Part shown: one piece after another, positions 53,228 through 61,344 of the stretch
Layout: each line of letters begins with the position of its first letter
Numbering within the stretch: the first letter of the stretch is position 1
Source of the DNA: JACNIV01 sp965370415
GTDB taxonomy: Bacteria; Cloacimonadota; Cloacimonadia; Cloacimonadales; TCS61
Direction: 5' to 3'
Assembly: GCA_965370415.1 (NCBI GenBank)
Contig: CBDUTJ010000012.1
Location: 17,366 to 81,365 of the forward strand
DNA: 64,000 nt
Position numbers and translations under genes: made by a program
Notes under the pieces: model-generated
Databases searched by the model: none
The model's input: the letters and a program-made list of their open reading frames with translations, nothing else
What the model was told of the DNA's origin: nothing

Positions 53228-54327
53228 ATAATGATCTGATCTTTTATCTCATGCTCATCCGCTTTCAGATGTATTATTTCTATATCAAAACCAACTAATA
53301 TCTTTTCCAGATTTTTCAGCACCGGATTTTCAGTATAAAAATGCCCGGCATCGATAAGAGGAATTTTGCTATCTAACATTATGTGATAGGAAAAATCTGC
53401 GGAGACGAATACATCAGCACGCCCATAAACCTGTTGAAGCAAAGAGCTGCCACTGCCACCACAAATTGCTACTTTACTTATAATCGTATTCTGCTTTTTA
53501 TCTGCCAGCCAAAGTTTAGCGAATGGAGCATTTAAATTCTTTTTTACAAGTTCAGCAAAATTTCTGAGAGTTAATTTATTTTTTAGATTTCCGATCAAAC
53601 CCAATCCGTAATTTTCACTATGCCTTTCCTGAGGGTAAACAGCGTAGGCTGGAGTTTCGTAGGGATGAACTTTTTTCATAACAGAGATCACTTTTTGCAA
53701 ATTAAATGAATCCACGAAGAATTCCAATTTTCGTTCTACCACTTTTTCCAGTTTATCCTGCTTACCAAGAATAGGATCACTGCCTGCCATTGGTTTAAAT
53801 TGACCGCTCACTTCATAATCATTCAGGCAATTTTTGTAATTACCGATAGTGCCGGCTCCTGCTTTAAATATTGCTTTTGCAACTTCGATCATTGAATCTT
53901 GCGGTACATAAACAGCCACATGATACAATTTTGCACCTGTTTCGGTAGAAAGGAATTTCAGGTTATTCAAACCCATTTTTTCTGCCAAGGCAAAGTTCAC
54001 ACCCTTTTTAATTACATCTAAATTCGTATGAGCACAATACACTGAAATGTTATTTTGGATTAATCTCAGATATAATGGATTCGTTATCTTCTTTATTGGT
54101 TTATAAATAATGGGATGATGAGAGATGATCAGATCGGCTTTTTCATTGATGGCTTTTTCTACAGCGTTATTTGTAACATCCAATGTAAGCAGTATTTTTT
54201 TTACATCTTGTTCCAGGTTTCCTATCTGCAAGCCTACGTTATCCCAATCGTAAGCCAGACCGGGATTTGCAATTTTGTGCAGATGTGAAATAATATCAGA
54301 AACTGTAACTATTTTTTCTTTTTTCAT
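53224..54327 (-). CDS. Nif3-like dinuclear-metal hydrolase-like protein (DUF34)
   Basis: A 367-residue member of the Nif3/YbgI family. The ATG at 54327 follows GAAGGAA; one 18 bases upstream is less likely. Metal-binding residues are visible in IISHHPII, CAHTNLD and, at the C-terminus, DAGHFYTE. The central insert of about 120 residues (HVAVYVPQD ... HPYETPAYAVYP) is the PII-like domain of the longer bacterial form. GTP cyclohydrolase I type 2 annotation is often given to it but is not well supported. It is the last gene of a minus-strand run from DUF355. Confidence 0.9.
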   Translation of the reverse strand: MKKEKIVTVSDIISHLHKIANPGLAYDWDNVGLQIGNLEQDVKKILLTLDVTNNAVEKAINEKADLIISHHPIIYKPIKKITNPLYLRLIQNNISVYCAHTNLDVIKKGVNFALAEKMGLNNLKFLSTETGAKLYHVAVYVPQDSMIEVAKAIFKAGAGTIGNYKNCLNDYEVSGQFKPMAGSDPILGKQDKLEKVVERKLEFFVDSFNLQKVISVMKKVHPYETPAYAVYPQERHSENYGLGLIGNLKNKLTLRNFAELVKKNLNAPFAKLWLADKKQNTIISKVAICGGSGSSLLQQVYGRADVFVSADFSYHIMLDSKIPLIDAGHFYTENPVLKNLEKILVGFDIEIIHLKADEHEIKDQIII

Positions 54328-54345
54328 GATTTCCTTCTTATTCAT

Positions 54346-54479
54346 TTCTAAGCTAAGGCTTGGAAACGAGTGATTTTAAGTTTATTGCAAAACAGAGTTT
54401 TGCGTTATCATTCCGTTCCCAAAGAGGGCTTTGGGAACGAGGAGATAAGAATTCTCAATATTCAATTTTAAATCTTCAA
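54346..54479. repeat. Intergenic hairpins between Nif3 and phosphoribosyltransferase
   Basis: Hairpins include CAAAACAGAGTTTTG (54389-54403) and CGTTCCCAAAG-AGGG-CTTTGGGAACG (54413-54438). The second type (GTTCCCAA...TTGGGAAC) is common in environmental genomes. No gene. Confidence 0.65.
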
Positions 54480-54965
54480 TTACTTCACGTCCCAAGGATA
54501 AACAATCCAGTTATTTCCGGCAAATTCTCCCACGAAATCCGGTTTAAATTTGCTTTTATCCTTAAGATGAATAACAGATGTGTATAGCTTCTTTGGGTGG
54601 AGAAATTCCACATACTCTTTGGCCTTTACAAAGGTGCCTCCCGAATCTGCAACTTCATCCACCAGCAAGACTGACTTATCCTTCAAATCCAGGTTAATAG
54701 GTAAATTCTGCACGATAGTCGGGTTATTCAGCAGATTATCGTTACTATCGTAATTTATAATACCAACCGAGTAGAGTGGCTTGGCAAATTTTCCATTGTG
54801 TAACAGAAAAGTTCGCAATATCCGGGCCGGGATCCAACCACCGGTAGCAATGCTGATCACAATATCGATGTGAATTCCACTTTCGGTAATATCCTGAGCC
54901 ATTTTTTTTACAATTCTATGAATGTCGTCATAAGAATAACGAATTTTTTCAATAGTTTCAGACAT
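54480..54965 (-). CDS. Purine phosphoribosyltransferase-like protein
   Basis: A 161-residue PRTase-fold enzyme. The PRPP loop is VLLVDEVADSGGT (near 97-109) and the ISIATGGWIPARIL loop lies near 40-53. It resembles the small xanthine/guanine phosphoribosyltransferases (Gpt-like) and hypoxanthine enzymes; the exact base is not decided. It follows recX by 11 bases in the recA run. Confidence 0.88.
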   Translation of the reverse strand: MSETIEKIRYSYDDIHRIVKKMAQDITESGIHIDIVISIATGGWIPARILRTFLLHNGKFAKPLYSVGIINYDSNDNLLNNPTIVQNLPINLDLKDKSVLLVDEVADSGGTFVKAKEYVEFLHPKKLYTSVIHLKDKSKFKPDFVGEFAGNNWIVYPWDVK

Positions 54966-54975
54966 ACAAATACCT

Positions 54976-55587
54976 TTATTTATATTCTTCCAGTTTTTCT
55001 TTCACTTCCCCATATGAAAACCCTTTTCGCGACAGATAATTCAATATCTTTTCCCTTCTTTCTCTTCCTTTATATTGAACAAATCTGGCAAGTGCTTTTT
55101 CGATATTTTTGATAAGAACTTCCTCCTTTTTTTGTGGTGTAAACAACTCCGAAAGCATAGAGTTAATCATAACTTCCGGAATATGCTTTTCAAAAAGTTT
55201 CTGCTTTATCTCTTTTTCATTTTTATCTTTTTCGATAAGGTCTTCTATATAAAGTTCCGTAAAGCAGCGGTCGCTAATAAGATTCTTTGTAACAGCTTTT
55301 GTTACCAGCTTTTCACAAATGCTATTTTTTAAAGGAAGCTGCTTCAGGTAATTTTTAGCTTCCCAGCGGGAGCGTTCGCGGTAGGCAATGAAATTCAGCA
55401 ACTTATCCCAGGCAAACTTTTCAATTTCCAAAAGCAGTTCTTTTAACTGTCCATTTTCTAATGTTGTTTCTTTCCCCGGATAGATAGAAAAAATTTGGAG
55501 GATTCTCAGCGGTAAAATCCCCCAATTTTCACTATCTGTATAAACGATAAATATCGTTTTAGTTTTACTCTTTATCCTTATCTTCAT
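54976..55587 (-). CDS. recX: RecA regulator RecX
   Basis: A 203-residue RecX protein made of three-helix repeats (AYRERSRWEAKNYL, TKNLISDRCFTELYIEDLI, LSRKGFSYGEVKEKL). RecX limits RecA filament growth. Its start lies 23 bases inside the end of recA, so the two are coupled in translation. A later start is possible because the first 40 residues are variable. Confidence 0.9.
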   Translation of the reverse strand: MKIRIKSKTKTIFIVYTDSENWGILPLRILQIFSIYPGKETTLENGQLKELLLEIEKFAWDKLLNFIAYRERSRWEAKNYLKQLPLKNSICEKLVTKAVTKNLISDRCFTELYIEDLIEKDKNEKEIKQKLFEKHIPEVMINSMLSELFTPQKKEEVLIKNIEKALARFVQYKGRERREKILNYLSRKGFSYGEVKEKLEEYK

Positions 55588-56602
55588 TTTCAGAAGACTT
55601 TTTCAATCCTAATTCAGTCTTAACTTTTGTTTCGATCTCTTCCAATATTTCCGGGTTTTCTGCCAGGAATTCTTTAACTCTGTCGGAACCCTGCCCTATT
55701 CTTGTTTCATTGTAAGAGAACCAGGAACCGCTTTTCTTTACAATATCTTTTTCCACCGCAATATTTATGAGAATATCCATATGAGAAATACCTTTTCCGA
55801 ATATAATAGGAAATTCTACCTTTTTAAATGGTGGAGCAAATTTATTTTTTACTATTTTTACGCGAGTGTTGTTACCAATTATTTCGGCATCTGATCCCAC
55901 CTTTTTGATGGAACCAATTCTTCGAACTTCCATACGTACGGAAGCATAAAACTTTAGTGCTACACCGCCAGTAGTCGTCTCGGGATTTACATAGGCAGGA
56001 ACACCTATCTTCATGCGAGTTTGATTTATGAAAATAACAGATGTGTTCGATTTGCTGATAATCGCGGTAAGCTTTCTTAAAGCCTGCGACATCAGTCTGG
56101 CTTGCAATCCAACGTGAGTATCCCCCATGCTTCCTTCGATCTCAGCTCGCGGAACAAGTGCTGCTACCGAATCAATTACAATAAGATCGATAGCATTGCT
56201 GCGCACCAATGTTTCCACGATCTCCAGAGCTTGCTCTCCACCATCCGGTTGAGACAGTAAAAGGTTCTCGGTATCCACCCCAATATTGCCGGCATAAACA
56301 GGATCCAGCGCATGTTCCACATCTATAAAGGCAACAATTCCTTCTTTTTTTTGTGCTTCTGCCACGCAATGCAGTGCCAGGGTAGTTTTACCGGAAGCTT
56401 CCGGACCGTAAATTTCTGTTACCCTGCCCTGAGGAATTCCACCGATCCCTAATGCTGCATCCAGATTTATAGCGCCGGTGGAAATAGCCTTTACTTCGGT
56501 TTTGGGTTTATCTCCCATTCTCATGATAGTGCCAATGCCATATTGTTTATCAAGCTGGTTGAGGGCACTTTTTAATGCAGATTCCTTATCTTTAGTTGTC
56601 AT
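55565..56602 (-). CDS. recA: Recombinase RecA
   Basis: A 345-residue ATPase for homologous recombination and the SOS response. Walker A GPEASGKTT (near 65-73), the FIDVEHALDPVYA segment, LSQPDGGEQALEI, VIDSVAAL and the L2 loop NQTRMKIGV. The acidic C-terminus is present (SSENEDKDKE). thpR is directly upstream (3 bases) and recX overlaps it downstream. Confidence 0.98.
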   Translation of the reverse strand: MTTKDKESALKSALNQLDKQYGIGTIMRMGDKPKTEVKAISTGAINLDAALGIGGIPQGRVTEIYGPEASGKTTLALHCVAEAQKKEGIVAFIDVEHALDPVYAGNIGVDTENLLLSQPDGGEQALEIVETLVRSNAIDLIVIDSVAALVPRAEIEGSMGDTHVGLQARLMSQALRKLTAIISKSNTSVIFINQTRMKIGVPAYVNPETTTGGVALKFYASVRMEVRRIGSIKKVGSDAEIIGNNTRVKIVKNKFAPPFKKVEFPIIFGKGISHMDILINIAVEKDIVKKSGSWFSYNETRIGQGSDRVKEFLAENPEILEEIETKVKTELGLKKSSENEDKDKE

Positions 56603-56605
56603 AAA

Positions 56606-57163
56606 TTACTCCTTTGAAAATTTATAATTAATAATATCTTCATAAATCGGACCTTGCGGTCTTAAAAAACTCTGATACAAAGTAGCTTCTTCAACGAGGA
56701 AGCTTTCAAACTTTAACTCTGTAGTTAATATTTGTTTTATTAGTATTTCTGGCAATCTTTTTTTTATTCTTCCCAGAGTAGCGTGGAAGCGAAGAGGTTT
56801 AGAATCAAGCTGGTAGCCCATTTCCACGAGTTTCTTTTTGAAATTATTAGAAAATCCAAAGATATGTTTGCTTTCTGTAGAAAAGCTGATCCAGATAACC
56901 TTGGGATTGCGTCCGGGAATAATTTCCAGTTCAGGTTGCATGAATTTCATTTTGGGAATTTTGCTAAAACTGCAACCAAGAAACTCTGTAATTTCAGGTA
57001 GATCTTCTTTCTTTGTATCACCTATGAATTGTAAGGTAATATGAAGATTCTCTCTGGGAACCCATTTTATTCCATTTGGTGCAATGTTACGATATTGCTC
57101 GATCTTCCTGAAAACTTCGGTTTTGATCTCTCCCGGCAATTCCAGCGCTAAAAATGTTCTCAT
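56606..57163 (-). CDS. thpR: RNA 2',3'-cyclic phosphodiesterase (ThpR/LigT)
   Basis: A 185-residue 2H phosphoesterase. The two catalytic HxT(x) motifs are HITLQFIGDT (near 46) and HATLGRIK (near 129). These enzymes open 2',3'-cyclic phosphates at RNA ends and can join some tRNA halves. Its ATG overlaps the stop of the preceding gene by one base (TGATG), and recA follows after 3 bases, a common neighbourhood for this gene. Confidence 0.94.
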   Translation of the reverse strand: MRTFLALELPGEIKTEVFRKIEQYRNIAPNGIKWVPRENLHITLQFIGDTKKEDLPEITEFLGCSFSKIPKMKFMQPELEIIPGRNPKVIWISFSTESKHIFGFSNNFKKKLVEMGYQLDSKPLRFHATLGRIKKRLPEILIKQILTTELKFESFLVEEATLYQSFLRPQGPIYEDIINYKFSKE

Positions 57164-57645
57164 CAGCGTTTGTAACCAATATCCCGCAGGAATTTTTTGC
57201 GATGTTTTATATCCGTATCCAGTTCGATCCCTTTGGGTGAATTGCCATCGATAACGCCCAACACACCTCTTCCCTGTTCGGTTTCCGCCAAAATCACTTC
57301 TACCGGATTCGCAGTGGCACAGAATATGTTTACCACTTCTCTACAACTCTTTACAGAAGGTAGAACATTAACAGGGAATGAATCTTTAAGGATTATCAGG
57401 AAGGTGTGACCAGCTCCCAACCTGCGTTGATTTTCCACAGCAATTTCCATCAACTTATTATCGGTTCCTTCTTTTCGTACCAGGCAGGGACCGGAAGCCT
57501 CGTTAAAGGCAAGACCAAACTTAATGCCGGGAATGCTGTTTACCATAGCTTCGTAGAGGTCTTCTACCGTTTTAATGAAATGAGACATACCAAAGATAAT
57601 ATTACAACCATCCGGGAATTCGATCTTTTCAACTAACAGTTCCAT
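57163..57645 (-). CDS. DUF355 protein (adenosine-specific kinase family)
   Basis: A 160-residue protein of the PF04008 family. The ATG at 57645 follows TGGAGAA with normal spacing; the ATG at 57657 overlaps that ribosome site. Family marks are FGMSHFIKTVEDLYEAM, KFGLAFNEASGPCLVR and ATANPVEVILAETEQGRGVLGVIDG. An archaeal member was reported to bind or phosphorylate adenosine; the bacterial role is not clear. It is the first gene of the thpR-recA-recX run. Confidence 0.88.
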   Translation of the reverse strand: MELLVEKIEFPDGCNIIFGMSHFIKTVEDLYEAMVNSIPGIKFGLAFNEASGPCLVRKEGTDNKLMEIAVENQRRLGAGHTFLIILKDSFPVNVLPSVKSCREVVNIFCATANPVEVILAETEQGRGVLGVIDGNSPKGIELDTDIKHRKKFLRDIGYKR

Positions 57646-57730
57646 CTTATTCTCCATAGATTTGAATTGAGTTCAAGTTGCAAATTTGGTTATAGAAAGT
57701 AAAGAACTTTATTAATTTAGGGCAAAAAAA

Positions 57731-57749
57731 AAGACCGCCTGGCGGTCTT
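57731..57749 (-). terminator. Terminator of rpmB
   Basis: AAGACCG-CCTGG-CGGTCTT, a GC-rich hairpin, is followed on the minus strand by about ten T residues. It lies 15 bases after the rpmB stop. Confidence 0.93.
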
Positions 57750-57764
57750 TTCCTTATATAGAGG

Positions 57765-57956
57765 TTATACTACTTTTTTTACTTTATTTCCTTTTAAGCA
57801 GGAAGAGCATACCTTAACGGCTTTTACTTTACCATCGATTTCAGCTCTGATCTTATGCAAATTCGGATAAAATTTCCTTTTCGTTGCATTCATAGCATGG
57901 CTTCTATGGTTGCCGACTTGTGCTCTTTTTCCACAGATATCGCAAACCCTCGACAT
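57765..57956 (-). CDS. rpmB: 50S ribosomal protein L28
   Basis: A 63-residue ribosomal protein beginning SRVCDICGKRAQVGN with two zinc-binding-type cysteines and a second CSSCLKG pair near the end, the C+ form of L28. It is a single gene with its own terminator. Confidence 0.96.
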   Translation of the reverse strand: MSRVCDICGKRAQVGNHRSHAMNATKRKFYPNLHKIRAEIDGKVKAVKVCSSCLKGNKVKKVV

Positions 57957-58142
57957 AATTCACCTTCCTAATCCTTTAATTTTCATCAAGTTGAACAAAA
58001 GAAAATCTACCCATTTATCTGGCAAGAAATTTATTTGAAGAAATATGTTTCCAAAAAAACGCAGATATTTTTATTTTAATTGTCAGGAAATATGAAGTAG
58101 TTCCGGGAGGAAATAAGGTTTTTAAAATCTTGTTGAGAAGCA

Positions 58143-58712
58143 ATGGACAGAAACAGGTTTGAAATTATCTTAAGAGCAGAAAATAAGAAAATATTCAACT
58201 ACCTCCTCAAAATCCTGAGACACCGAGAAGATGCGGAAGACATCCTGCAGGAAACGTTTGCGGCTTTCTACAAAAAGATGGATGTGGTAAGCGACGAATA
58301 TTATATTTCATATCTCTTCAAAACAGCTCATAATAAAGCTTTAAATCTCATAAAGGTAAAACAGAAAAAAGAAAATATCAGTAATTATTCCAATATGGAA
58401 CATCTTCCCGACTCTGCGAATTCCCAGTTAACAGAAGAAGATAATTCCAAAAATGAGATCATAAAAAAAGCGCTCTCAAGGCTTCATCCCAAATATGCAC
58501 TCCTTCTGGAAATGCAATTTTATAGAAAAATGAGCTACAAAAAAATTGCACTTGCTCTGGATACAACAGCCAGTGCAGTTGATTCCAGGCTTGTGAGGGC
58601 AAAGAAGAAATTGAAAAAAATTATTTCGCAGGATATGAACGATCCTGCTGTCTTGAAAAATAGAGGTGAGAAAAATGAAAGAGAAAGAATGCAGATTTTC
58701 GAAAAGGCTTAA
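58143..58712 (+). CDS. ECF-type RNA polymerase sigma factor
   Basis: A 189-residue sigma-70 family factor with only regions 2 and 4. Region 2: FNYLLKILRHREDAEDILQETFAAFYKK. Region 4: LHPKYALLLEMQFYRKMSYKKIALALDTTASAVDSRLVRAKKKLK. It overlaps the anti-sigma gene start. Two GGAAATA words at 58086-58092 and 58109-58115 resemble ECF -35 elements and hint at autoregulation, but this is only suggestive. It probably runs an envelope-stress regulon that includes the following genes. Confidence 0.92.
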   Translation: MDRNRFEIILRAENKKIFNYLLKILRHREDAEDILQETFAAFYKKMDVVSDEYYISYLFKTAHNKALNLIKVKQKKENISNYSNMEHLPDSANSQLTEEDNSKNEIIKKALSRLHPKYALLLEMQFYRKMSYKKIALALDTTASAVDSRLVRAKKKLKKIISQDMNDPAVLKNRGEKNERERMQIFEKA

Positions 58713-59082
58713 CGCTTATATCGACGGCGAACTGAAAAAGGATGAATTCCGAAAAGTTCGTGAGCATTTGAAGAACTGTCACCTCTGCCAGGCTGAACTG
58801 CGAGAGTTAACCAATCTCAATGGATTCCTTTCTTCTTATGAAGAGAAAGAAGTACCTGAATATATTAATCAGCGAATTCTGGCTGCTGTAGGAAGCACCT
58901 CTATTCACCCGCAAAGAGCATGGCTTACCCGCAGAGTTGTGAGTTTTTCGATTGCTGCATCTGTGCTTATTTCTTTTGCTGCCGGTGTTTTTTTGAGTAA
59001 CCAGGCTTTTGCCCAGAACAACGATACCAGTCTGCAATTCGGGCAGGAAACCCTTTTCAGTATGTATTATGAAGGAGAATGA
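58675..59082 (+). CDS. Zinc-finger anti-sigma factor
   Basis: A 135-residue membrane-anchored anti-sigma factor. The ATG at 58675 follows GAGGTGAG; a GTG at 58666 is an alternative. The zinc anti-sigma motif H-x3-C-x2-C is in REHLKNCHLC, near 30-37. A single membrane helix lies near 91-107 (VSFSIAASVLISFAAGVFL) and a short periplasmic tail ends the protein. It would hold the sigma factor until envelope stress. Confidence 0.92.
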   Translation: MKEKECRFSKRLNAYIDGELKKDEFRKVREHLKNCHLCQAELRELTNLNGFLSSYEEKEVPEYINQRILAAVGSTSIHPQRAWLTRRVVSFSIAASVLISFAAGVFLSNQAFAQNNDTSLQFGQETLFSMYYEGE

Positions 59083-59083
59083 T

Positions 59084-59524
59084 ATGTCAAAAAATATATT
59101 ATTTGTGGTATTAATAATCTCTCTGGCTTTTAATATAGCTTTTTTGGGAGTCTTTATTTACCGTCGTGTATTGCTTCCCGACAGACACTTTCCATCCCCG
59201 AGATTTCATAATATTCCTCCTCACTGCAGGGAAGAATTCATGGAAGAAAAAGAAAGAATCTTTCCATTAAAAATGGAGTTTGAATTATCAAAAAAAAGAT
59301 TTATGCGTAGCCTTACGAATGAAGAATTCGATAGGGAGCTTCTGGAAAAGAAACTTAAAGAGACAATAGACCGACAAATTAGAATGGAACATGAAATGGG
59401 ACAACTGCTAATTGAATTGCGAAGTGAGATGTCTCCGGAGGAAATTCAAGATTTCTTTAAACCGGAAATTCGCAGGTTCAAAAGACCTTTTATAAAGAAA
59501 GATAACAGGAGGATAGAAAAATGA
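59084..59524 (+). CDS. Spy/CpxP-like envelope protein, anchored
   Basis: A 146-residue protein starting at the ATG at 59084, directly after the anti-sigma stop, with AAGGAG ahead. An N-terminal helix (ILFVVLIISLAFNIAFLGVFIY) anchors it in the membrane. The rest is helical and rich in charge and matches the metal-resistance/Spy group (LTNEEFDRELLEKKL ... MSPEEIQDFFKPEI). Probably a periplasmic sensor or chaperone of the stress operon. Confidence 0.8.
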   Translation: MSKNILFVVLIISLAFNIAFLGVFIYRRVLLPDRHFPSPRFHNIPPHCREEFMEEKERIFPLKMEFELSKKRFMRSLTNEEFDRELLEKKLKETIDRQIRMEHEMGQLLIELRSEMSPEEIQDFFKPEIRRFKRPFIKKDNRRIEK

Positions 59525-59823
59525 AAAATATTACTAAATTCCTTTTAGTAGTAATGTTATCATTAACAACTTTCAGTGCTTGCGCAACCAAGACTATTTA
59601 CATATCCAAGCAGCCACCGATGAAAATTGTGGAAGTTAAACTGTCAAAACCACATCCCAATATGGTCTGGATCGAAGGGCATTGGAAATGGCACAGAAGA
59701 GCCCACAAATATGTTTGGGTTCCCGGTAAATGGCAGAAAGTAAAGAGAAATCGTATCTGGATTTCCGGTGGTTGGGAAGAAACCCGCCGCGGCTGGATAT
59801 GGGTTCAAGGATATTGGAAATAA
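59521..59823 (+). CDS. YXWGXW-repeat lipoprotein
   Basis: A 100-residue secreted protein. The signal peptide ends TTFSAC, a lipobox-type cysteine. The mature part has tryptophan repeats: WIEGHWKW, WVPGKWQK, WISGGWEE and WVQGYWK, the WxxGxW/YXWGXW pattern of a small family of envelope proteins. It overlaps the previous stop by 4 bases. Its molecular role is unknown; the context says envelope stress. Confidence 0.87.
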   Translation: MKNITKFLLVVMLSLTTFSACATKTIYISKQPPMKIVEVKLSKPHPNMVWIEGHWKWHRRAHKYVWVPGKWQKVKRNRIWISGGWEETRRGWIWVQGYWK

Positions 59824-59840
59824 ATAAACAGGAGGAAAAA

Positions 59841-60347
59841 ATGAAAAAGATCACAATAACGATCGTAATAGTATTTGCCTTGATGGCAGTACTGACAGCT
59901 TTCGAAAAACACCATGGAGAAATGGAAAAATTCGAAGGCAAAATGCACCCGGGTGAAGAACACATGATGAGAGAAGGTTTTGGCGGATTCGACAGGATCC
60001 ATGAAGAACTCGAATTAACAGAGAAACAGATCGAGTCGATGGAAGAAATGCGACTGGATCATCAGAAAGAAATGATCGGAATGCATGCAGAGATCGACAT
60101 TCTGAGGGTCGATGAACACTTTGCCATGAAGAACCATGATTTTACCAAAAGCAAAAAAATCACGATTAAGATATTCGATCTTAAAAAATCACAGACTATC
60201 AAAAAAATCGAGCATCACGAAACCATGTGGAACCTGCTTACACCGGAACAACAGGAAAAAGCAAAAGAACTGATGAAAGACAGACCAAGACTCAAGAAAA
60301 AGATACTACAGAAAAAGATAATGCAGAAAAAGATGATCCATCAATAA
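59841..60347 (+). CDS. Spy/CpxP-like periplasmic protein
   Basis: A 168-residue secreted helical protein after CAGGAGG at 59829-59835. The signal peptide (ITIVIVFALMAVLTAF) is followed by a histidine- and methionine-rich stretch (HHGEMEKFEGKMHPGEEHMM), then LTEKQIESMEEMRLDHQKEM and LLTPEQQEKAKELM, the two LTxxQ-like motifs of Spy/CpxP. The His/Met-rich head suggests metal binding. It is the last gene of the sigma operon. Confidence 0.87.
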   Translation: MKKITITIVIVFALMAVLTAFEKHHGEMEKFEGKMHPGEEHMMREGFGGFDRIHEELELTEKQIESMEEMRLDHQKEMIGMHAEIDILRVDEHFAMKNHDFTKSKKITIKIFDLKKSQTIKKIEHHETMWNLLTPEQQEKAKELMKDRPRLKKKILQKKIMQKKMIHQ

Positions 60348-60375
60348 GATGAAATCCGATTCGAGTATTAATTAA

Positions 60376-60405
60376 AAAGCCGCAATTAATTTAGCGGCTT
60401 TTTTT
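60376..60405. terminator. Bidirectional terminator
   Basis: AAAGCCGC...GCGGCTTT with a 10-base loop and a run of T on both sides. It ends the sigma operon and faces the convergent methyltransferase gene. Confidence 0.9.
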
Positions 60406-60408
60406 AAT

Positions 60409-61344
60409 TTAATGTTTTGTGTGTGCTGCTGGAACGGAGCTTGCGAAGTTCATTGGTGTATTGTTATCGTCAGTTTTTCTATTATACTTTGATTTGCATG
60501 ATTTTTCATAATTAAAAATATTCAATTGTCTAATATTTGAAAAATCAATTATACAATTCGAGATAAATAATTCTTTACCATTTTGGTTAGAGCTATTTGT
60601 TACATTTCGCATCCCATAAGTCAAATTCCATTCAAAAATATTTGCGAACGAGAATAAATCTCTAATATGATCAGAATCATCATAGGTTATCAACCATTTA
60701 TGGTCAGATTTTTCTATTGTATTTGCAAAACGTTGATGGTCAAAACCTTTATGAAGATTACCATTCTTACCATAAAGAGCTGATTTAGTTGCAGAATAAT
60801 ATGGTGGGTCAAGAAATATAAAAACATTCTCTCCAGGCTTCTCAATTACTGTTTGGTAATCAAGATTTGTAATAGTAGTATTAGGTAGGATTGATGACAA
60901 AAGTTTAACTCTCTGGATACTAGATTCTGTAAATCTTTTTTTAAACGCAGCATTTGAGAAACCACCACTTTCTGTTGTTCCGGAAAATGTTATCCTGTTG
61001 AATACAAAAAATGCAGCAGCTTTTTCTATTTTATTAAATTTTTCAATATTATCTAGTAAAAAACGATGAAGCTCTTTACCATTATTGTATTCATTTCTCC
61101 ATATCCAAATTTGGGATATTAACTCAGTAGAATTATTTTTACATTCATTCCAAAAGTGATATAAATTTTTATAGTAATCATTTATCCAAAATTTCTTATT
61201 AGGATATTTTTGTTTTAAATAAATGAAAACTGAACCACCGCCAACAAACGGTTCTCTAAATTCTGAAAAATCTGGTACCAACTTTGAGATTGTTTTTACA
61301 GCCCGACTTTTCCCGCCAGGATACCTCAAAGGACTTTTAATCAT
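60409..61344 (-). CDS. DNA adenine methyltransferase (D12 class)
   Basis: A 311-residue N6-adenine methyltransferase of the alpha order. SAM motif: LRYPGGKSRA and REPFVGGGSVF near the start; catalytic FLDPPYY near 178-184. The C-terminal part is variable and of unknown purpose. It is the third gene of a restriction-modification operon and overlaps the endonuclease gene by 4 bases. AT-rich. Confidence 0.93.
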   Translation of the reverse strand: MIKSPLRYPGGKSRAVKTISKLVPDFSEFREPFVGGGSVFIYLKQKYPNKKFWINDYYKNLYHFWNECKNNSTELISQIWIWRNEYNNGKELHRFLLDNIEKFNKIEKAAAFFVFNRITFSGTTESGGFSNAAFKKRFTESSIQRVKLLSSILPNTTITNLDYQTVIEKPGENVFIFLDPPYYSATKSALYGKNGNLHKGFDHQRFANTIEKSDHKWLITYDDSDHIRDLFSFANIFEWNLTYGMRNVTNSSNQNGKELFISNCIIDFSNIRQLNIFNYEKSCKSKYNRKTDDNNTPMNFASSVPAAHTKH

